Assembly: GCF_029023825.1 (NCBI RefSeq)
Contig: NZ_CP118957.1
Span: 1,635,794-1,699,793 of the forward strand
Direction: 5' to 3'
From: Enterococcus saccharolyticus subsp. saccharolyticus
GTDB lineage: Bacteria > Bacillota > Bacilli > Lactobacillales > Enterococcaceae
Length of the DNA stretch: 64,000 nucleotides
Both the position numbers and the translations under genes were made by a program. Under the pieces are notes generated by a model. That model saw only the letters and a program-made list of their open reading frames with translations, was not told where the DNA came from and made no database searches. Of the stretch, positions 9,174 through 19,009 are shown one piece after another. Position 1 is the stretch's first letter; each line of letters begins with the position of its first letter.

Positions 9174-11870
9174 TTATTTCTCGTTCACTATTTTATGCCA
9201 TGCACTCAAAGATTCTGATTCTTGTGTATCAAAATCATATGGAGGAAGTACAGGCGTATCCGACAGATAATTTTTCCAACCATCAATAATTCCTTCTAGT
9301 GAATTTTCCACAATGACTGCTGCAGGATTATCGATAGAACTACCTCTTATTATACCTTCTGTTGTAGCGGGAATATCTACTGTAATTACATCAGTTCCTA
9401 CTGCAAGAGCTTCAAATACAACTAATCCTAGTCCTTCATACAAACTAGTAAACACAAATGCATCAGCTAGTCTCAATAAAGAGTATGGATTATCCATACC
9501 ACCTAGTATTGTAATACATTCTTTTACTCCAGAATTACGAACTTGTTGGATCGTTTTCTTTTTCAATGGTCCATGGGGAGCAACAATAACTAAACGTGTG
9601 TTTGGATATTCTTTATTAATTTCTACAAATGCATCAATCAAACGGTCATGTCCTTTTTGGATATCAAAGCGTCCAATATTAATAAACACTTTAATCTCAG
9701 GATTTAATAAGTCATCCATTAATTTTAATTTACTGACACCATAGAGATATCCTAATTCATTGTAGTTAATTTTTACTAACGAAGAATGATCGATTAATCC
9801 TGTAAAAGGCATATTTATGCCTTGATTCAATTCTTCAAAATGTTCTTCTACATAAGGAAAAAGACCTTTAGTGCTTAATTTATGTTTCCTAATCGTTGGT
9901 AAAAATTTGTTAGCAGCTTTAATATTATTTTTTTTCAATTTATTAAAATCACCCATAACATCATTTACTATCTCTTCTGCATAGCCATATTGTAATGGTA
10001 CACCTAAAAATGACGTGAAAATACTTTCTCTACTTAACTCTCTGATCTCTTGGTAACCTAAAAAGTTATCTAAAACAATAACATTATTTAAGTTAGGATA
10101 ATTTTCTAACAAACGAACTTCTAATTCTTTATTAACAATAATTAATTGATCCACTAATTCATAGGTTCTTTTTAATGTCTTCATACTAATGTTTCTTTTA
10201 GCTTCATATTCTTCAAACATATCTGTATGATAAAAAATTGACGTTTTTATATTGGAACCAGATAAAGCACTTAACATAGCTGCCAATGACCGTTCAAAAC
10301 CAGTGTAATGGATAAATTGATTAATTTCTAATCCATTGAACATACGACGAAAATCTCGACGATACATTTTGAAAATAATTTTTTCAATCCATTTTTTACC
10401 AATACTTCTACCAAACCACTCTTTATTAAGATACAAATAAGTAAGAATACCTTCAATAAAATTGTATTGGGCAATACCTGCACTAAGTACATACGGAATT
10501 TCTAACTCTTGTAATTTATACTTGTGTTCCTTTTTCACAGCTCTGTCTTTAACATACAAAATATAATTTTTTTCAGATAAATCAATTGAGTTCAATGTAT
10601 TAAAAAAAGCCCGACTAATTCCGTTATCCCACAAACCGCCTGCAAAGAAAACGACATTTTCTTTTTCATTTCTTAAGCTATATTCAATAATATTTTCATT
10701 CACCTTATTTTTAAATACATAATCTAACAATTGCTTTGTACCATTAACATTGTCTGAAGCAACAAATCTATTTTTAAATAGAGTTAAATCATTGATATCT
10801 TGCATTTTAGGATAAAGCATTTCTTGATACAATTCTTCTTTAGTTTCTACTTGTGCAAAAGGATACTCATCTACATCTTCATATAACCCTCTAGACTTAT
10901 AATAATCTTCCTTATCATATGTATAAAGAATGATTTGTCTATCTGTACAAGAAAAATCATACATAATTGAACTGTAATCAGTAATTAGTGTATCAACTGC
11001 TGTTAAAAATTCATATGTCTCTATCCCATCTGGATATTCTGCAATGTGTTTAAATTCAGACAAATCCATTGTCAATTTCTCAGCATCAAACGGATGTAAT
11101 TTCACAAACAAACATTCATTTTGTGTCAATTGCTCATCAATATACGCTAGTGTTTCTTCTATAACTGCTGTCGAAGTCCCTGTATCTCGATATGTTGGCA
11201 TATATAGATAGACTTTTTTATCATCAACATTCAATTCACTTCTCATTTGTTGACGTCTTTTTACATCAAATAAAATACTATTTCTAGGAGAGGGGCCTAC
11301 AACAACTTTTGTACTACTTATATTTTCTAAATTATATCCTGTTACCATCTTTTCTTTGGTATATTCATTACTTAATACAAATAAATCTGCACTTAAAAAA
11401 TTCTTTTGTACATTACCAAAACCATCTAATGCCATATCTTTACCCAAACATTTTAAAGGCGTACCGTGCCAAATATTAATATAGGTTTGCTCAGGACGTT
11501 TATTAAAGAAATCCCAGAAAGTGGTATCATTAACTAAATATTCAGCTGTTGCTAAAGCCAAAATATACTCTTTAGATAAGTAATCTACAATTTTTAAAGA
11601 ATGCAGATTATGTTTTTGAAATAATTTTTCAAGTTCTTCTCTTTTATCATTCTTAATTCCAACAACAATACTCATTTCTGAAAATTGTTCTTGTAACTGT
11701 TTCGCCATATAAAAAACATGTCCACTAAAATCTCTACCATGCGTTGATTCAATCAGAATCGTGTTTTTTTCAATTGGTTTTTTTAAAAATTTTAGGTATT
11801 GGAATTCGTATTTTCGATTTAATTTTCTTTTTAAAACTTTTTTTACTCTTGGTGTAATTATTTTTGCCAC
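9174..11870 (-). CDS. Large fused glycerophosphotransferase-like / GT4 glycosyltransferase
   Basis: 898 residues from the preferred GTG at 11870 (8 bases after AGGAG; the frame also has a GTG at 11879 overlapping that site). N-terminal Glyphos_transf domain (about 35-385) with LIESTHGRDFSGHVFYMAK, NIWHGTPLKCLGKD and LITDYSSIMYDFS; C-terminal GT4 domain (about 420-898) with INIGRFDIQKGHDRLIDAF and TSLYEGLGLVVFEALAVG. A stretch of about 130 residues within the GT-B half (around 590-720) is absent from the 766-residue paralogue. Cytosolic, no signal peptide. Likely a polymerising or decorating enzyme of a wall glycopolymer; substrates unknown. It follows tagA by about 40 bases in the same operon. 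Confidence 0.82.
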   Translation of the reverse strand: MAKIITPRVKKVLKRKLNRKYEFQYLKFLKKPIEKNTILIESTHGRDFSGHVFYMAKQLQEQFSEMSIVVGIKNDKREELEKLFQKHNLHSLKIVDYLSKEYILALATAEYLVNDTTFWDFFNKRPEQTYINIWHGTPLKCLGKDMALDGFGNVQKNFLSADLFVLSNEYTKEKMVTGYNLENISSTKVVVGPSPRNSILFDVKRRQQMRSELNVDDKKVYLYMPTYRDTGTSTAVIEETLAYIDEQLTQNECLFVKLHPFDAEKLTMDLSEFKHIAEYPDGIETYEFLTAVDTLITDYSSIMYDFSCTDRQIILYTYDKEDYYKSRGLYEDVDEYPFAQVETKEELYQEMLYPKMQDINDLTLFKNRFVASDNVNGTKQLLDYVFKNKVNENIIEYSLRNEKENVVFFAGGLWDNGISRAFFNTLNSIDLSEKNYILYVKDRAVKKEHKYKLQELEIPYVLSAGIAQYNFIEGILTYLYLNKEWFGRSIGKKWIEKIIFKMYRRDFRRMFNGLEINQFIHYTGFERSLAAMLSALSGSNIKTSIFYHTDMFEEYEAKRNISMKTLKRTYELVDQLIIVNKELEVRLLENYPNLNNVIVLDNFLGYQEIRELSRESIFTSFLGVPLQYGYAEEIVNDVMGDFNKLKKNNIKAANKFLPTIRKHKLSTKGLFPYVEEHFEELNQGINMPFTGLIDHSSLVKINYNELGYLYGVSKLKLMDDLLNPEIKVFINIGRFDIQKGHDRLIDAFVEINKEYPNTRLVIVAPHGPLKKKTIQQVRNSGVKECITILGGMDNPYSLLRLADAFVFTSLYEGLGLVVFEALAVGTDVITVDIPATTEGIIRGSSIDNPAAVIVENSLEGIIDGWKNYLSDTPVLPPYDFDTQESESLSAWHKIVNEK

Positions 11871-11909
11871 AAGTTTCACTCCTAAAATATGACTAAAATT
11901 CTTTCTTAC

Positions 11910-12635
11910 TTATTTTTTTACCTGCCACCACAAACTCTTCACAACAAAAAGCGGCAATTGAAATATTCGCCCAATTCTTTTTGGATTACTCAATGAACGA
12001 TACAACCATTCCAAATGATAGTCAATAAAAATTTGGGGTGCTCTTTTAACATGCCCACTTAGTACATCAAAACTCCCACCCACATCTTGAAAAACATTTG
12101 CTTGCACTTTTTCAACATTTTTGCTTAACCATTGTTCCTGTTTAGGAAATCCTAAAGCGACAAATAAAAAATCAGTTTGTGCAGCATTTATTTTCTCGAT
12201 TATTTGTTCTTCAGTCAACTTCGTATATCCATCTATTTTTCCAGTCACTATCAAATGAGGATATTCCTTGCGAATGTTTTTTATTGCATCATTTAATACA
12301 TCAGGTTTTGCTCCATAAAAAAAGACTCGTTGATGATGTTCGTTAGCATACTCTAAAAATTTAACCATTAAGTCAAATCCCGCAACGCGTTCTCGAATTT
12401 TACCACCAAGTATTTTTGAAACCATAACAATTCCGATTCCATCAGGGATACGATGTGTACTATTCTCAATAAATTTGATAATTTCTGGATAGTTTTGCCC
12501 TTCTACAACTATTTGAGGATTAACACTAATGACAGTCATTTTCTCACCAGATTTACAATAGTTAGGTACATCCTCTAAAATATCTGCATAAGTTATCCTA
12601 TCAACAGGAATTCCCATTATTCTTTCAGTTTTCAT
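11910..12635 (-). CDS. tagA: WecG/TagA/CpsF-family glycosyltransferase (TagA-like)
   Basis: 241 residues. It has the family pattern: VISVNPQIVVEGQN, RIPDGIGIVMVSKILGG, the FFYGAKP strand, LFVALGFPKQEQWL and GGSFDVLSGHVKRAPQ. In wall teichoic acid synthesis TagA adds N-acetylmannosamine to undecaprenyl-PP-GlcNAc, completing the linkage disaccharide. It overlaps the upstream TagB-like gene by 11 bases, which supports a joint pathway. It has no tagO next to it; the first-step enzyme must lie elsewhere. The ribosome site is weak (GGGTGA), consistent with coupling to the upstream gene. Confidence 0.85.
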   Translation of the reverse strand: MKTERIMGIPVDRITYADILEDVPNYCKSGEKMTVISVNPQIVVEGQNYPEIIKFIENSTHRIPDGIGIVMVSKILGGKIRERVAGFDLMVKFLEYANEHHQRVFFYGAKPDVLNDAIKNIRKEYPHLIVTGKIDGYTKLTEEQIIEKINAAQTDFLFVALGFPKQEQWLSKNVEKVQANVFQDVGGSFDVLSGHVKRAPQIFIDYHLEWLYRSLSNPKRIGRIFQLPLFVVKSLWWQVKK

Positions 12636-13776
12636 ATTTGTTATTCACCCATTCTACTAGCTGGTTTGCGGCTTTTCCATTCACATATTCATTCCATAAT
12701 TGATTGAAAGTATCTAATTTTCGATAGTTTGAATGTTGAATTTCTTGTAATAACTCTTTTTCATTTTTTACAATTCTCCCCGGTGCCCATGTAGTAAAAT
12801 CTTTTTCCAATCCAACTGAGTTTTGATATTCTAATAAATCATAACAGAAAAAAATAATTTTTCCATTAGGATTAGCTAAAGAATACTCAAAAGGGACGGA
12901 AGAATAATCCGTAATCAAACAATCTACGGATGGCAATAATTCCTGTAAACTCATTCCCTTAAAATCAGTTATTATTGTTTTCTCTTTCCTTAACTCGTTT
13001 TCCAATTGTTTATCATGGGGATGAGCTTTGACAAACAATAACCACTCCGATCCAAGAGTATTGCTTATCTTTGAAAAATCTAAGGGTATTTTGGCATACT
13101 TTTCTCTATATGTAGGAACGTATAAAGCTATCTTTTTTTTTGTTAGAAATTGCGTATCAAACTTCTTTTTAGAAGTAGCAAGCCAAGTATCATCAAAGTA
13201 ATAATCTGTAGGTAAATAACCAAAAGGTAAGCTAACAATAGGTTGTTGATAATTATTTGCAAAAACTTCGGACATTTTTTCTGAACTAACAACATAATGC
13301 GTAAATTTTTGATAGACATCTAAATAACGCTTCTGATCTTTTGAAGAGACATTTTTTGTATAATTAGCACTTAAGCCAAATGATTTTATTGCACCATTTG
13401 CATGCCATAATTGAACTACCACAGTCTCGCTAGATAACCTCACTCCTGCTAAAAAAGCATAGTAATTATCACATAAAATAACCTTACTTCCTACAATTAT
13501 GGGCACCACATCTTTCAGCAACGTAGGAAAATGATCAATATTATAAATTGTACATCCTTTATTTTTATATTGCTGAGCTAATTCTAAACCATCTTTTGTA
13601 TAACAAATAAGTAATTTATTTCCAAATTTTTCATATAATTTTTTCAAAACATAGCTACTTGTAGATGGAAAACTCAACAGATATACAATCTTTTGATGTG
13701 GTAGTTTAGTTTTATCAGCACTTTTTTTTACAAGCTTTAAATAAATATCTTTGCTTAACGAAGTTATTACTCTCAT
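12625..13776 (-). CDS. CDP-glycerol glycerophosphotransferase, TagB-like
   Basis: 383 residues with a single Glyphos_transf domain: VVQLWHANGAIKSFG (catalytic His), YVPTYREKYAKIPLDF and LITDYSSVPFEYSLANP. Size and position before tagA suggest the priming enzyme that adds the first glycerol phosphate to the ManNAc-GlcNAc linkage unit at the membrane. The start is the ATG at 13776, 7 bases after GGGAG, rather than the TTG one codon earlier. First gene of the four-gene operon; about 220 bases separate it from the next upstream gene, including that gene's terminator. Confidence 0.8.
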   Translation of the reverse strand: MRVITSLSKDIYLKLVKKSADKTKLPHQKIVYLLSFPSTSSYVLKKLYEKFGNKLLICYTKDGLELAQQYKNKGCTIYNIDHFPTLLKDVVPIIVGSKVILCDNYYAFLAGVRLSSETVVVQLWHANGAIKSFGLSANYTKNVSSKDQKRYLDVYQKFTHYVVSSEKMSEVFANNYQQPIVSLPFGYLPTDYYFDDTWLATSKKKFDTQFLTKKKIALYVPTYREKYAKIPLDFSKISNTLGSEWLLFVKAHPHDKQLENELRKEKTIITDFKGMSLQELLPSVDCLITDYSSVPFEYSLANPNGKIIFFCYDLLEYQNSVGLEKDFTTWAPGRIVKNEKELLQEIQHSNYRKLDTFNQLWNEYVNGKAANQLVEWVNNKYEN

Positions 13777-13930
13777 CAATTATCTCCCATCCTATATAAT
13801 CATTGTTTATTTTAACTGAAAGCTTATAAAAAGAAAACATATATATATCTTACAAAAATAGATAGCATAAATTTCAGAAGGTAACTACGGTCTGTATCAT
13901 AGTAAAGCTTTTTTCACTAGCTTTGAGAGA

Positions 13931-13986
13931 AAACAAAAATAGAATGAAACGTATCTATTTTAGATTTTCCCATTCTATTTTTCTTT
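13931..13986 (-). terminator. Terminator of the membrane-protein gene
   Basis: AAATAGAATG (13937-13946) and CATTCTATTT (13971-13980) form a perfect 10-bp stem. An alternative internal pairing exists (AAAATAGA 13936-13943 with TCTATTTT 13955-13962). On the minus strand the hairpin is followed by TTTTTGTTTT. Confidence 0.7.
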
Positions 13987-13995
13987 AATTTGATA

Positions 13996-15747
13996 TTATA
14001 AATAATCAGTTCTCCTATAAAATAATCTAATAGAGAGTCCTATAAAAACAATCCAAGAAACCACAGATACAATAAATAAATAAGAAAATAAAGGTGACGA
14101 TTTATAACTAACGATTAATACATTACTCCCTTTTTTGCTATCAATTATCAAAGCACCTATATTATTTGTTACAATATTTTTTTTGTCTAGTAGTTTACCA
14201 TTTAAATAAAGTTGTGTTCGATGATAGACAAATATGGGTAAGGTTTGCTGTTCAATATTATCAGACTGCCATTTAAGAATTAATTTTTTATTTTCAACTG
14301 ATTTTTCTATTCTTGAATTTAAATTATTATCAAGTATTGTTTGACGATATTCTTGATAGGGATGAAAGTTAGCATCCGTAATCAATTTTTTGTTTTTTAA
14401 TGGAACATAGTCTGGAGTAGGTTTCACAAATAACTTTAGAGGTGCGTCCAGAGATGCTTTCGGACTAAAACTATTTTTTAATACACTTGAATCTTTTTCC
14501 ATAAGAATAGTTGTCCTGTCCATAGATATGACAGTTTCCGAATTCCAAGTAGACAAACGATTTTCTGTAGCAATAATATGCTGAGTTACTCCACCTGTAA
14601 CAATCATTATCAACAATATATACATAACATTTGTATATATTTTTTTCTTATGATAGATTAATTGCTCTATAGAAAGACCTAAACCTAACACAATAAAAAC
14701 AATTGCTACTACTAAAAAACGAGATGGAAATTGGAGAATTGAAATCCCTGGAACTTTTTCTAGTATTTCATTCCATGGAAATACTTTTGTAGCCATCAAA
14801 AAAAATAGTAATCCAAAAATTGTTGCTAAGCGATTTATTAAATTGACTCGCAAATATAACACAAAAAGAAATTGTAATATAAATAACAGAAATACAATAA
14901 TTGTAATATGTGCAGGTAATTTGAATAAGCTCACTTGTAACGCCGAGGAATCAAAATCATAGCTTAAAAATGGTGGATTCATAACATTTTCGAAGTTTAA
15001 TTCTATTAATGGATACCATACATTTGCAGTCATAGCAATTGTAATAATAGCCGCTATAATCACTGACTTCATCAAATTGAGTTTATTTGAAGATATCCAC
15101 ACACCTATTAAAAAAAATACCCCTAATATAACAATTAAAAATAAGCTCGTTAGTATATGAATTTGTATAGAGAGCGTTACTACAAAAGCTAATAAAAAAG
15201 TAAGTTTCCAGGAAACATCTTTTTTCAAAAAATTAGTAGCTACTAAAATACCAATAGGCAGTATGACTGCCCCCCAAGTATTAAAAGTTTGATTAAACAA
15301 CCACCCCTGAACAATATTGAAAGTAGTATAAACAATAGCCAATAAAATACTTACTAAGCTACGAACTTCATTTTTCTTGAGTAAGAAAAACATCGATACA
15401 GCTGAAAAAAAAGTAATGAGAAAATTAGTAAATAGTTGATACTTGAACCAGGATCCACAAATTAAAAGTAATAGTCCATTAAAATAAGCAAACATAGGAC
15501 CATATACTGCATTAATAATTCTACCCGATTGAGAGAATCCATACATTGAAATAAAGTATTGGAAATTCCCTTCTTTTATCTGTTGAGCAGCATCATAAAA
15601 GCGATTGTAGTGAAATATCCAATCATACCCTAAATATAAATTTTTATTTTGTATCTGAACGAATTGTAAACATAAAGATACAATAACTAAAATTAAAATA
15701 GATACAAAAGTTGGATTTAGTACACCCTTGGTAGTTCTTTTTATCAT
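13996..15747 (-). CDS. Polytopic membrane protein, GT-C/YfhO-like
   Basis: 583 residues. About 11-12 hydrophobic helices cover residues 12-400, followed by a roughly 130-residue extracellular beta-rich part (about 415-545) and a last helix (about 552-573). An acidic motif after the first helix, YDWIFHYNRFYD, fits the Asp of GT-C glycosyltransferases that use polyprenyl-phosphate sugars; the overall plan resembles YfhO-type glycopolymer-modifying proteins. It may decorate the wall polymer made by the neighbouring operon, but this is inferred from position. The GGAGG site is 11 bases before the ATG, a little far. Confidence 0.6.
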   Translation of the reverse strand: MIKRTTKGVLNPTFVSILILVIVSLCLQFVQIQNKNLYLGYDWIFHYNRFYDAAQQIKEGNFQYFISMYGFSQSGRIINAVYGPMFAYFNGLLLLICGSWFKYQLFTNFLITFFSAVSMFFLLKKNEVRSLVSILLAIVYTTFNIVQGWLFNQTFNTWGAVILPIGILVATNFLKKDVSWKLTFLLAFVVTLSIQIHILTSLFLIVILGVFFLIGVWISSNKLNLMKSVIIAAIITIAMTANVWYPLIELNFENVMNPPFLSYDFDSSALQVSLFKLPAHITIIVFLLFILQFLFVLYLRVNLINRLATIFGLLFFLMATKVFPWNEILEKVPGISILQFPSRFLVVAIVFIVLGLGLSIEQLIYHKKKIYTNVMYILLIMIVTGGVTQHIIATENRLSTWNSETVISMDRTTILMEKDSSVLKNSFSPKASLDAPLKLFVKPTPDYVPLKNKKLITDANFHPYQEYRQTILDNNLNSRIEKSVENKKLILKWQSDNIEQQTLPIFVYHRTQLYLNGKLLDKKNIVTNNIGALIIDSKKGSNVLIVSYKSSPLFSYLFIVSVVSWIVFIGLSIRLFYRRTDYL

Positions 15748-15804
15748 ATTGATATTAGCCTCCGCATTAATGACTATAAATTTTAGTTTTATAAAAAAAG
15801 CTTA

Positions 15805-18800
15805 TTACTTTAATCTGTCATATATTTGTTTAGATAACTGGGAAATAACTTCATAACCCACACCATTTTCTGTCATTACAACTAGTATATATGGTTGTTC
15901 TGCATAAATAATTGCTGCATCGTGTGCAAGTGAGTTTAAATCACCAATTTTATGAGCTACTTGAACAGGTATATATTTAGGAATACGTTGTTGATCATAT
16001 ACAGTATTTGATAAATCTGTAATTAGTTTTCCACCTTGATGATAAATCGCTTGCATCATAAATGCATTATCTTTTGCACTAACATAAAAAGGATTTGTCC
16101 AATTACGTTTCATAATGGCACTAATCTCTTGTTTCATCGTTGTATCATATTTATTTGCACCATAATATCCTAAAAAATTAGCTCCCTGATTATCAGAATA
16201 CTTAGCAGTCCAGTTCATGATAGTATTTAACGAATATTTCTTACCAAAAGATTGACCTTGTAAAATCCCTGCTCCACCACGCATATAAGAATTTGACATA
16301 GTATTGATGGAATCTGTGTAAAGATACAATGTTTCTCCATTTAATTTTTTATCACTAATCATTTTTTGTGTATAGTATAACGCTGGTAATTTCCCCGTAC
16401 TTGCTGCATGAAAAATTTTACTTCCATGTTTTTGAGCAACAGATCCATCTATTAAGCTCATTACATAAATGCCATAATTAGCTGAATAGTATTGTTGATC
16501 TAATAATTGTTGAACTTCTGCCATTTTTTCTTTAACTTCAGGTCCTAATTTCGTACCGGTTTCGTTAATATAGCCAATCCAATGGCCGTTGTTTTCATAT
16601 AAACTTAAGTATCGCGCCCCATTAAAATGATCGTAGTAACCACGAGCTAACACTGTTTTCCGTTGGTACTTTGAGGAATGACTTCGTTTTTGCCAATCAA
16701 AATTTTGCCAAATATCGTAATTGCCAGATTGAATCGTGACGTATTTGTTGTATGCATGATACTTGCCCCCGCCACCGTTGCTTGATAATTTGGTCGCTGT
16801 GGCATTGATGTAGCCCACCCATTTGCCATTTTTATCATATATGGTCAAGTAACGAGTCCCATTGAAATGATCGTAATAGCCACGTGCTTGTAGCAATTGC
16901 CCGTGATAATTGGCGGAATGACTCCGCTTTTGCCAATCAAAATTTTGCCAAATATCATAATTGGGTGACTGAATGGTGACATATTTGTTGTAGGCATGGT
17001 ACTTGCCCCCGCCACCGTTGCTTGATAATTTGGTCGCTGTGGCATTGATGTAGCCTATCCATTTGCCATTTTTATCATATATGGTCAAGTAACGAGTCCC
17101 ATTGAAATGGTCGTAATAGCCACGAGCTTGTAGCAATTGCCCTTGATAATTGGCGGAATGACTGCGTTTTTGCCAATCAAAGTTTTGCCAAATATCATAA
17201 TTACCGGATTGAATGGTGACATATTTATTGTAGGCATGGTACTTGCCCCCGCCACCATTGCTTGATAATTTGGTGGCCGCCACATCAAGATAACCCACCC
17301 ATTTACCAGCTTGATCATACAAGGTTAAATAGCGTGTGCCATTGAAATGGTCGTAATAGCCACGAGCTTGTAGCAATTGCCCTTGATAATTGGCGGAATG
17401 ACTACGTTTTTGCCAGTTGAAATTTTGCCAAATATCGTAATTACCAGATTGAATAGTCACATATTTATTATATTTTTTATATTCTCCATAGGCATTATTC
17501 GTTCCTTCTACATCATTCGCTTTCACATAACCTAATAAATCTCCTGTATTGGTTTCTAATAAATAATAAAGCGTTTGATTGGAATCTCTACGCAATGAAT
17601 TGATTTTTAGCGTTTGATTTAGCAAATTCTGTGTATTCCCTATAGAACTAACTTCTTGATTGTCAAGTTGCCAAAGAGGGACATTTTTCTTAATCATTGC
17701 ATAATTGAACTCCTGGAAATCAGTTATTTTTTCATCTTCAATAACTAATTGATTGATAAAATCCTGATGATAATCAGAAGAGATATCAAATATTCCTGGA
17801 ACATTTGGAAATGTCATCTGTGAAGACCATTGCCATGCTCCATATTCTGTATATCTTTGCGTAGTGCTTAGTACATATGGATATGCAGCAACCCATAATT
17901 TTCTATTGCCCAATATGTTCGAATCAATTTTTCCACTAGTAATCCAATGCATCCCTACATAATGATTCACATTCATAAAACCTAATTCATTCAATCGTTG
18001 TTCAAACTCTAATGAATTTTGCGTATGATTATTACCTTCTGCAATTTTAGGTTCTTCAATATCATTGACCATCAAAGTATCTTTCGGTAGCCCTAAAGAA
18101 TTAGCCATAGCTGCAAAATAATCCGCTTCTTTTTTTGCTTGGTCTTTTGTTTTAAACCAGCTGTAATGATAAACAGAAACTTTCATTCCTGCAGCTAAAG
18201 CATTTTTTATTTGATCTTTAGCATATGGATTCTGATAACTGGTTGCTTCTGTCAACTTTACAACAACACCATCTACTCCATAAGACTTAATAATCTTAAA
18301 ATTTTCTACACTTATATAGCCATTATGTGAAGAAATATCAATAAAACTTTTTTTAGGTAGATTTGTATCAGTAGCACTAACATGTGGAATTGCTAACGAT
18401 GCACTAAAAGCTTGCATGTTGTTTAAATCAGAACGTCCACTTGGGAAAATATACTCTTCATCGCTCTTTAGCTCAGGGATTGTCGTTTCTGTAGTTGATT
18501 CAATCGTTGCTGATTCTTCTGTTTTTTGGGAGTCATCCAAAACTGTATGGCTTTCATCCAAGCTTTCCTCTGATGCAGAACCAGTAGACTCTGTCAAAGA
18601 AATTTGTTCTGATTTTATTGATTCCATCTCTTGCTCCACAATAGAACTATCTGAAATCGACTGTTGATTTATTTCTCCCGTTTCATCCACCTCAAATGAT
18701 TTTTCTATTTCTGTTGACATAGTTGCTTCATTTGTCGATTCTGTTGCATACACATTTAATAACGGTTGCAACATTAACACAGAACAAGCACTAACAACTA

Positions 18801-18822
18801 TGATTCTTTTTCTCTTTTTCAT
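15805..18822 (-). CDS. Secreted GH25 muramidase + four GW-like repeats + class A beta-lactamase-like domain
   Basis: About 1005 residues. Order: signal peptide (MKKRKRIIVVSACSVLMLQPLLNVYA), Ser/Thr/Glu-rich linker to about 150, GH25 lysozyme domain (about 158-345) with FIDISSHNG and the catalytic acid pair D254-I-E256, one degenerate SH3-like unit, four 80-residue GW-like wall-binding repeats (448 to about 760), then a penicillin-binding-fold domain with Ser808-T-G-K (SxxK), SDN at about 876 and KIG at 958 in place of KTG. It therefore joins a glycan-cutting enzyme to a serine hydrolase or penicillin-binding module. The start at 18822 fits the signal peptide; the frame is open to ATG 18864 but without a ribosome site. 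Convergent repeats link it to the gene at 19010. Confidence 0.85.
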   Translation of the reverse strand: MKKRKRIIVVSACSVLMLQPLLNVYATESTNEATMSTEIEKSFEVDETGEINQQSISDSSIVEQEMESIKSEQISLTESTGSASEESLDESHTVLDDSQKTEESATIESTTETTIPELKSDEEYIFPSGRSDLNNMQAFSASLAIPHVSATDTNLPKKSFIDISSHNGYISVENFKIIKSYGVDGVVVKLTEATSYQNPYAKDQIKNALAAGMKVSVYHYSWFKTKDQAKKEADYFAAMANSLGLPKDTLMVNDIEEPKIAEGNNHTQNSLEFEQRLNELGFMNVNHYVGMHWITSGKIDSNILGNRKLWVAAYPYVLSTTQRYTEYGAWQWSSQMTFPNVPGIFDISSDYHQDFINQLVIEDEKITDFQEFNYAMIKKNVPLWQLDNQEVSSIGNTQNLLNQTLKINSLRRDSNQTLYYLLETNTGDLLGYVKANDVEGTNNAYGEYKKYNKYVTIQSGNYDIWQNFNWQKRSHSANYQGQLLQARGYYDHFNGTRYLTLYDQAGKWVGYLDVAATKLSSNGGGGKYHAYNKYVTIQSGNYDIWQNFDWQKRSHSANYQGQLLQARGYYDHFNGTRYLTIYDKNGKWIGYINATATKLSSNGGGGKYHAYNKYVTIQSPNYDIWQNFDWQKRSHSANYHGQLLQARGYYDHFNGTRYLTIYDKNGKWVGYINATATKLSSNGGGGKYHAYNKYVTIQSGNYDIWQNFDWQKRSHSSKYQRKTVLARGYYDHFNGARYLSLYENNGHWIGYINETGTKLGPEVKEKMAEVQQLLDQQYYSANYGIYVMSLIDGSVAQKHGSKIFHAASTGKLPALYYTQKMISDKKLNGETLYLYTDSINTMSNSYMRGGAGILQGQSFGKKYSLNTIMNWTAKYSDNQGANFLGYYGANKYDTTMKQEISAIMKRNWTNPFYVSAKDNAFMMQAIYHQGGKLITDLSNTVYDQQRIPKYIPVQVAHKIGDLNSLAHDAAIIYAEQPYILVVMTENGVGYEVISQLSKQIYDRLK
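16543..17481 (-). repeat. Four tandem 240-bp GW-like repeats (copy A)
   Basis: In-frame units start at 17481, 17241, 17001 and 16761 (minus strand), 80 codons each; the last is shorter and diverged (SSKYQRKTVLARG). The core of each reads YNKYVTIQS-NYDIWQNF-WQKRSHS and ARGYYDHFNG-RYL. They match the units of copy B at 20069-21007 in order as well as sequence: unit 3 of both has SPNYDIW, and the two last units differ by only about two bases in a 170-base stretch compared by eye. Confidence 0.9.
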
Positions 18823-19009
18823 ATTAGCTACTAAACTCCCCATAATTTGTTTCTTTATATACATTTAAAATGACACACTATCAATAAAGCTACCATATTT
18901 TTTATTTAAAATAAATAATTATCTCAATTTAATTTATTCTATAAAAAAGGCACTGTATTATATAAATATGATATAGTAGAATTGAGAATATTTTTAGGGG
19001 GAGAAAACA

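Noticed and set aside
16647..17318. Three reading frames of 63-77 codons on the minus strand within the repeats, and similar ones at 20265-20705 (+)
   Set aside because: They are out-of-frame shadows that repeat every 240 bases with the GW-like units and have no ribosome sites.
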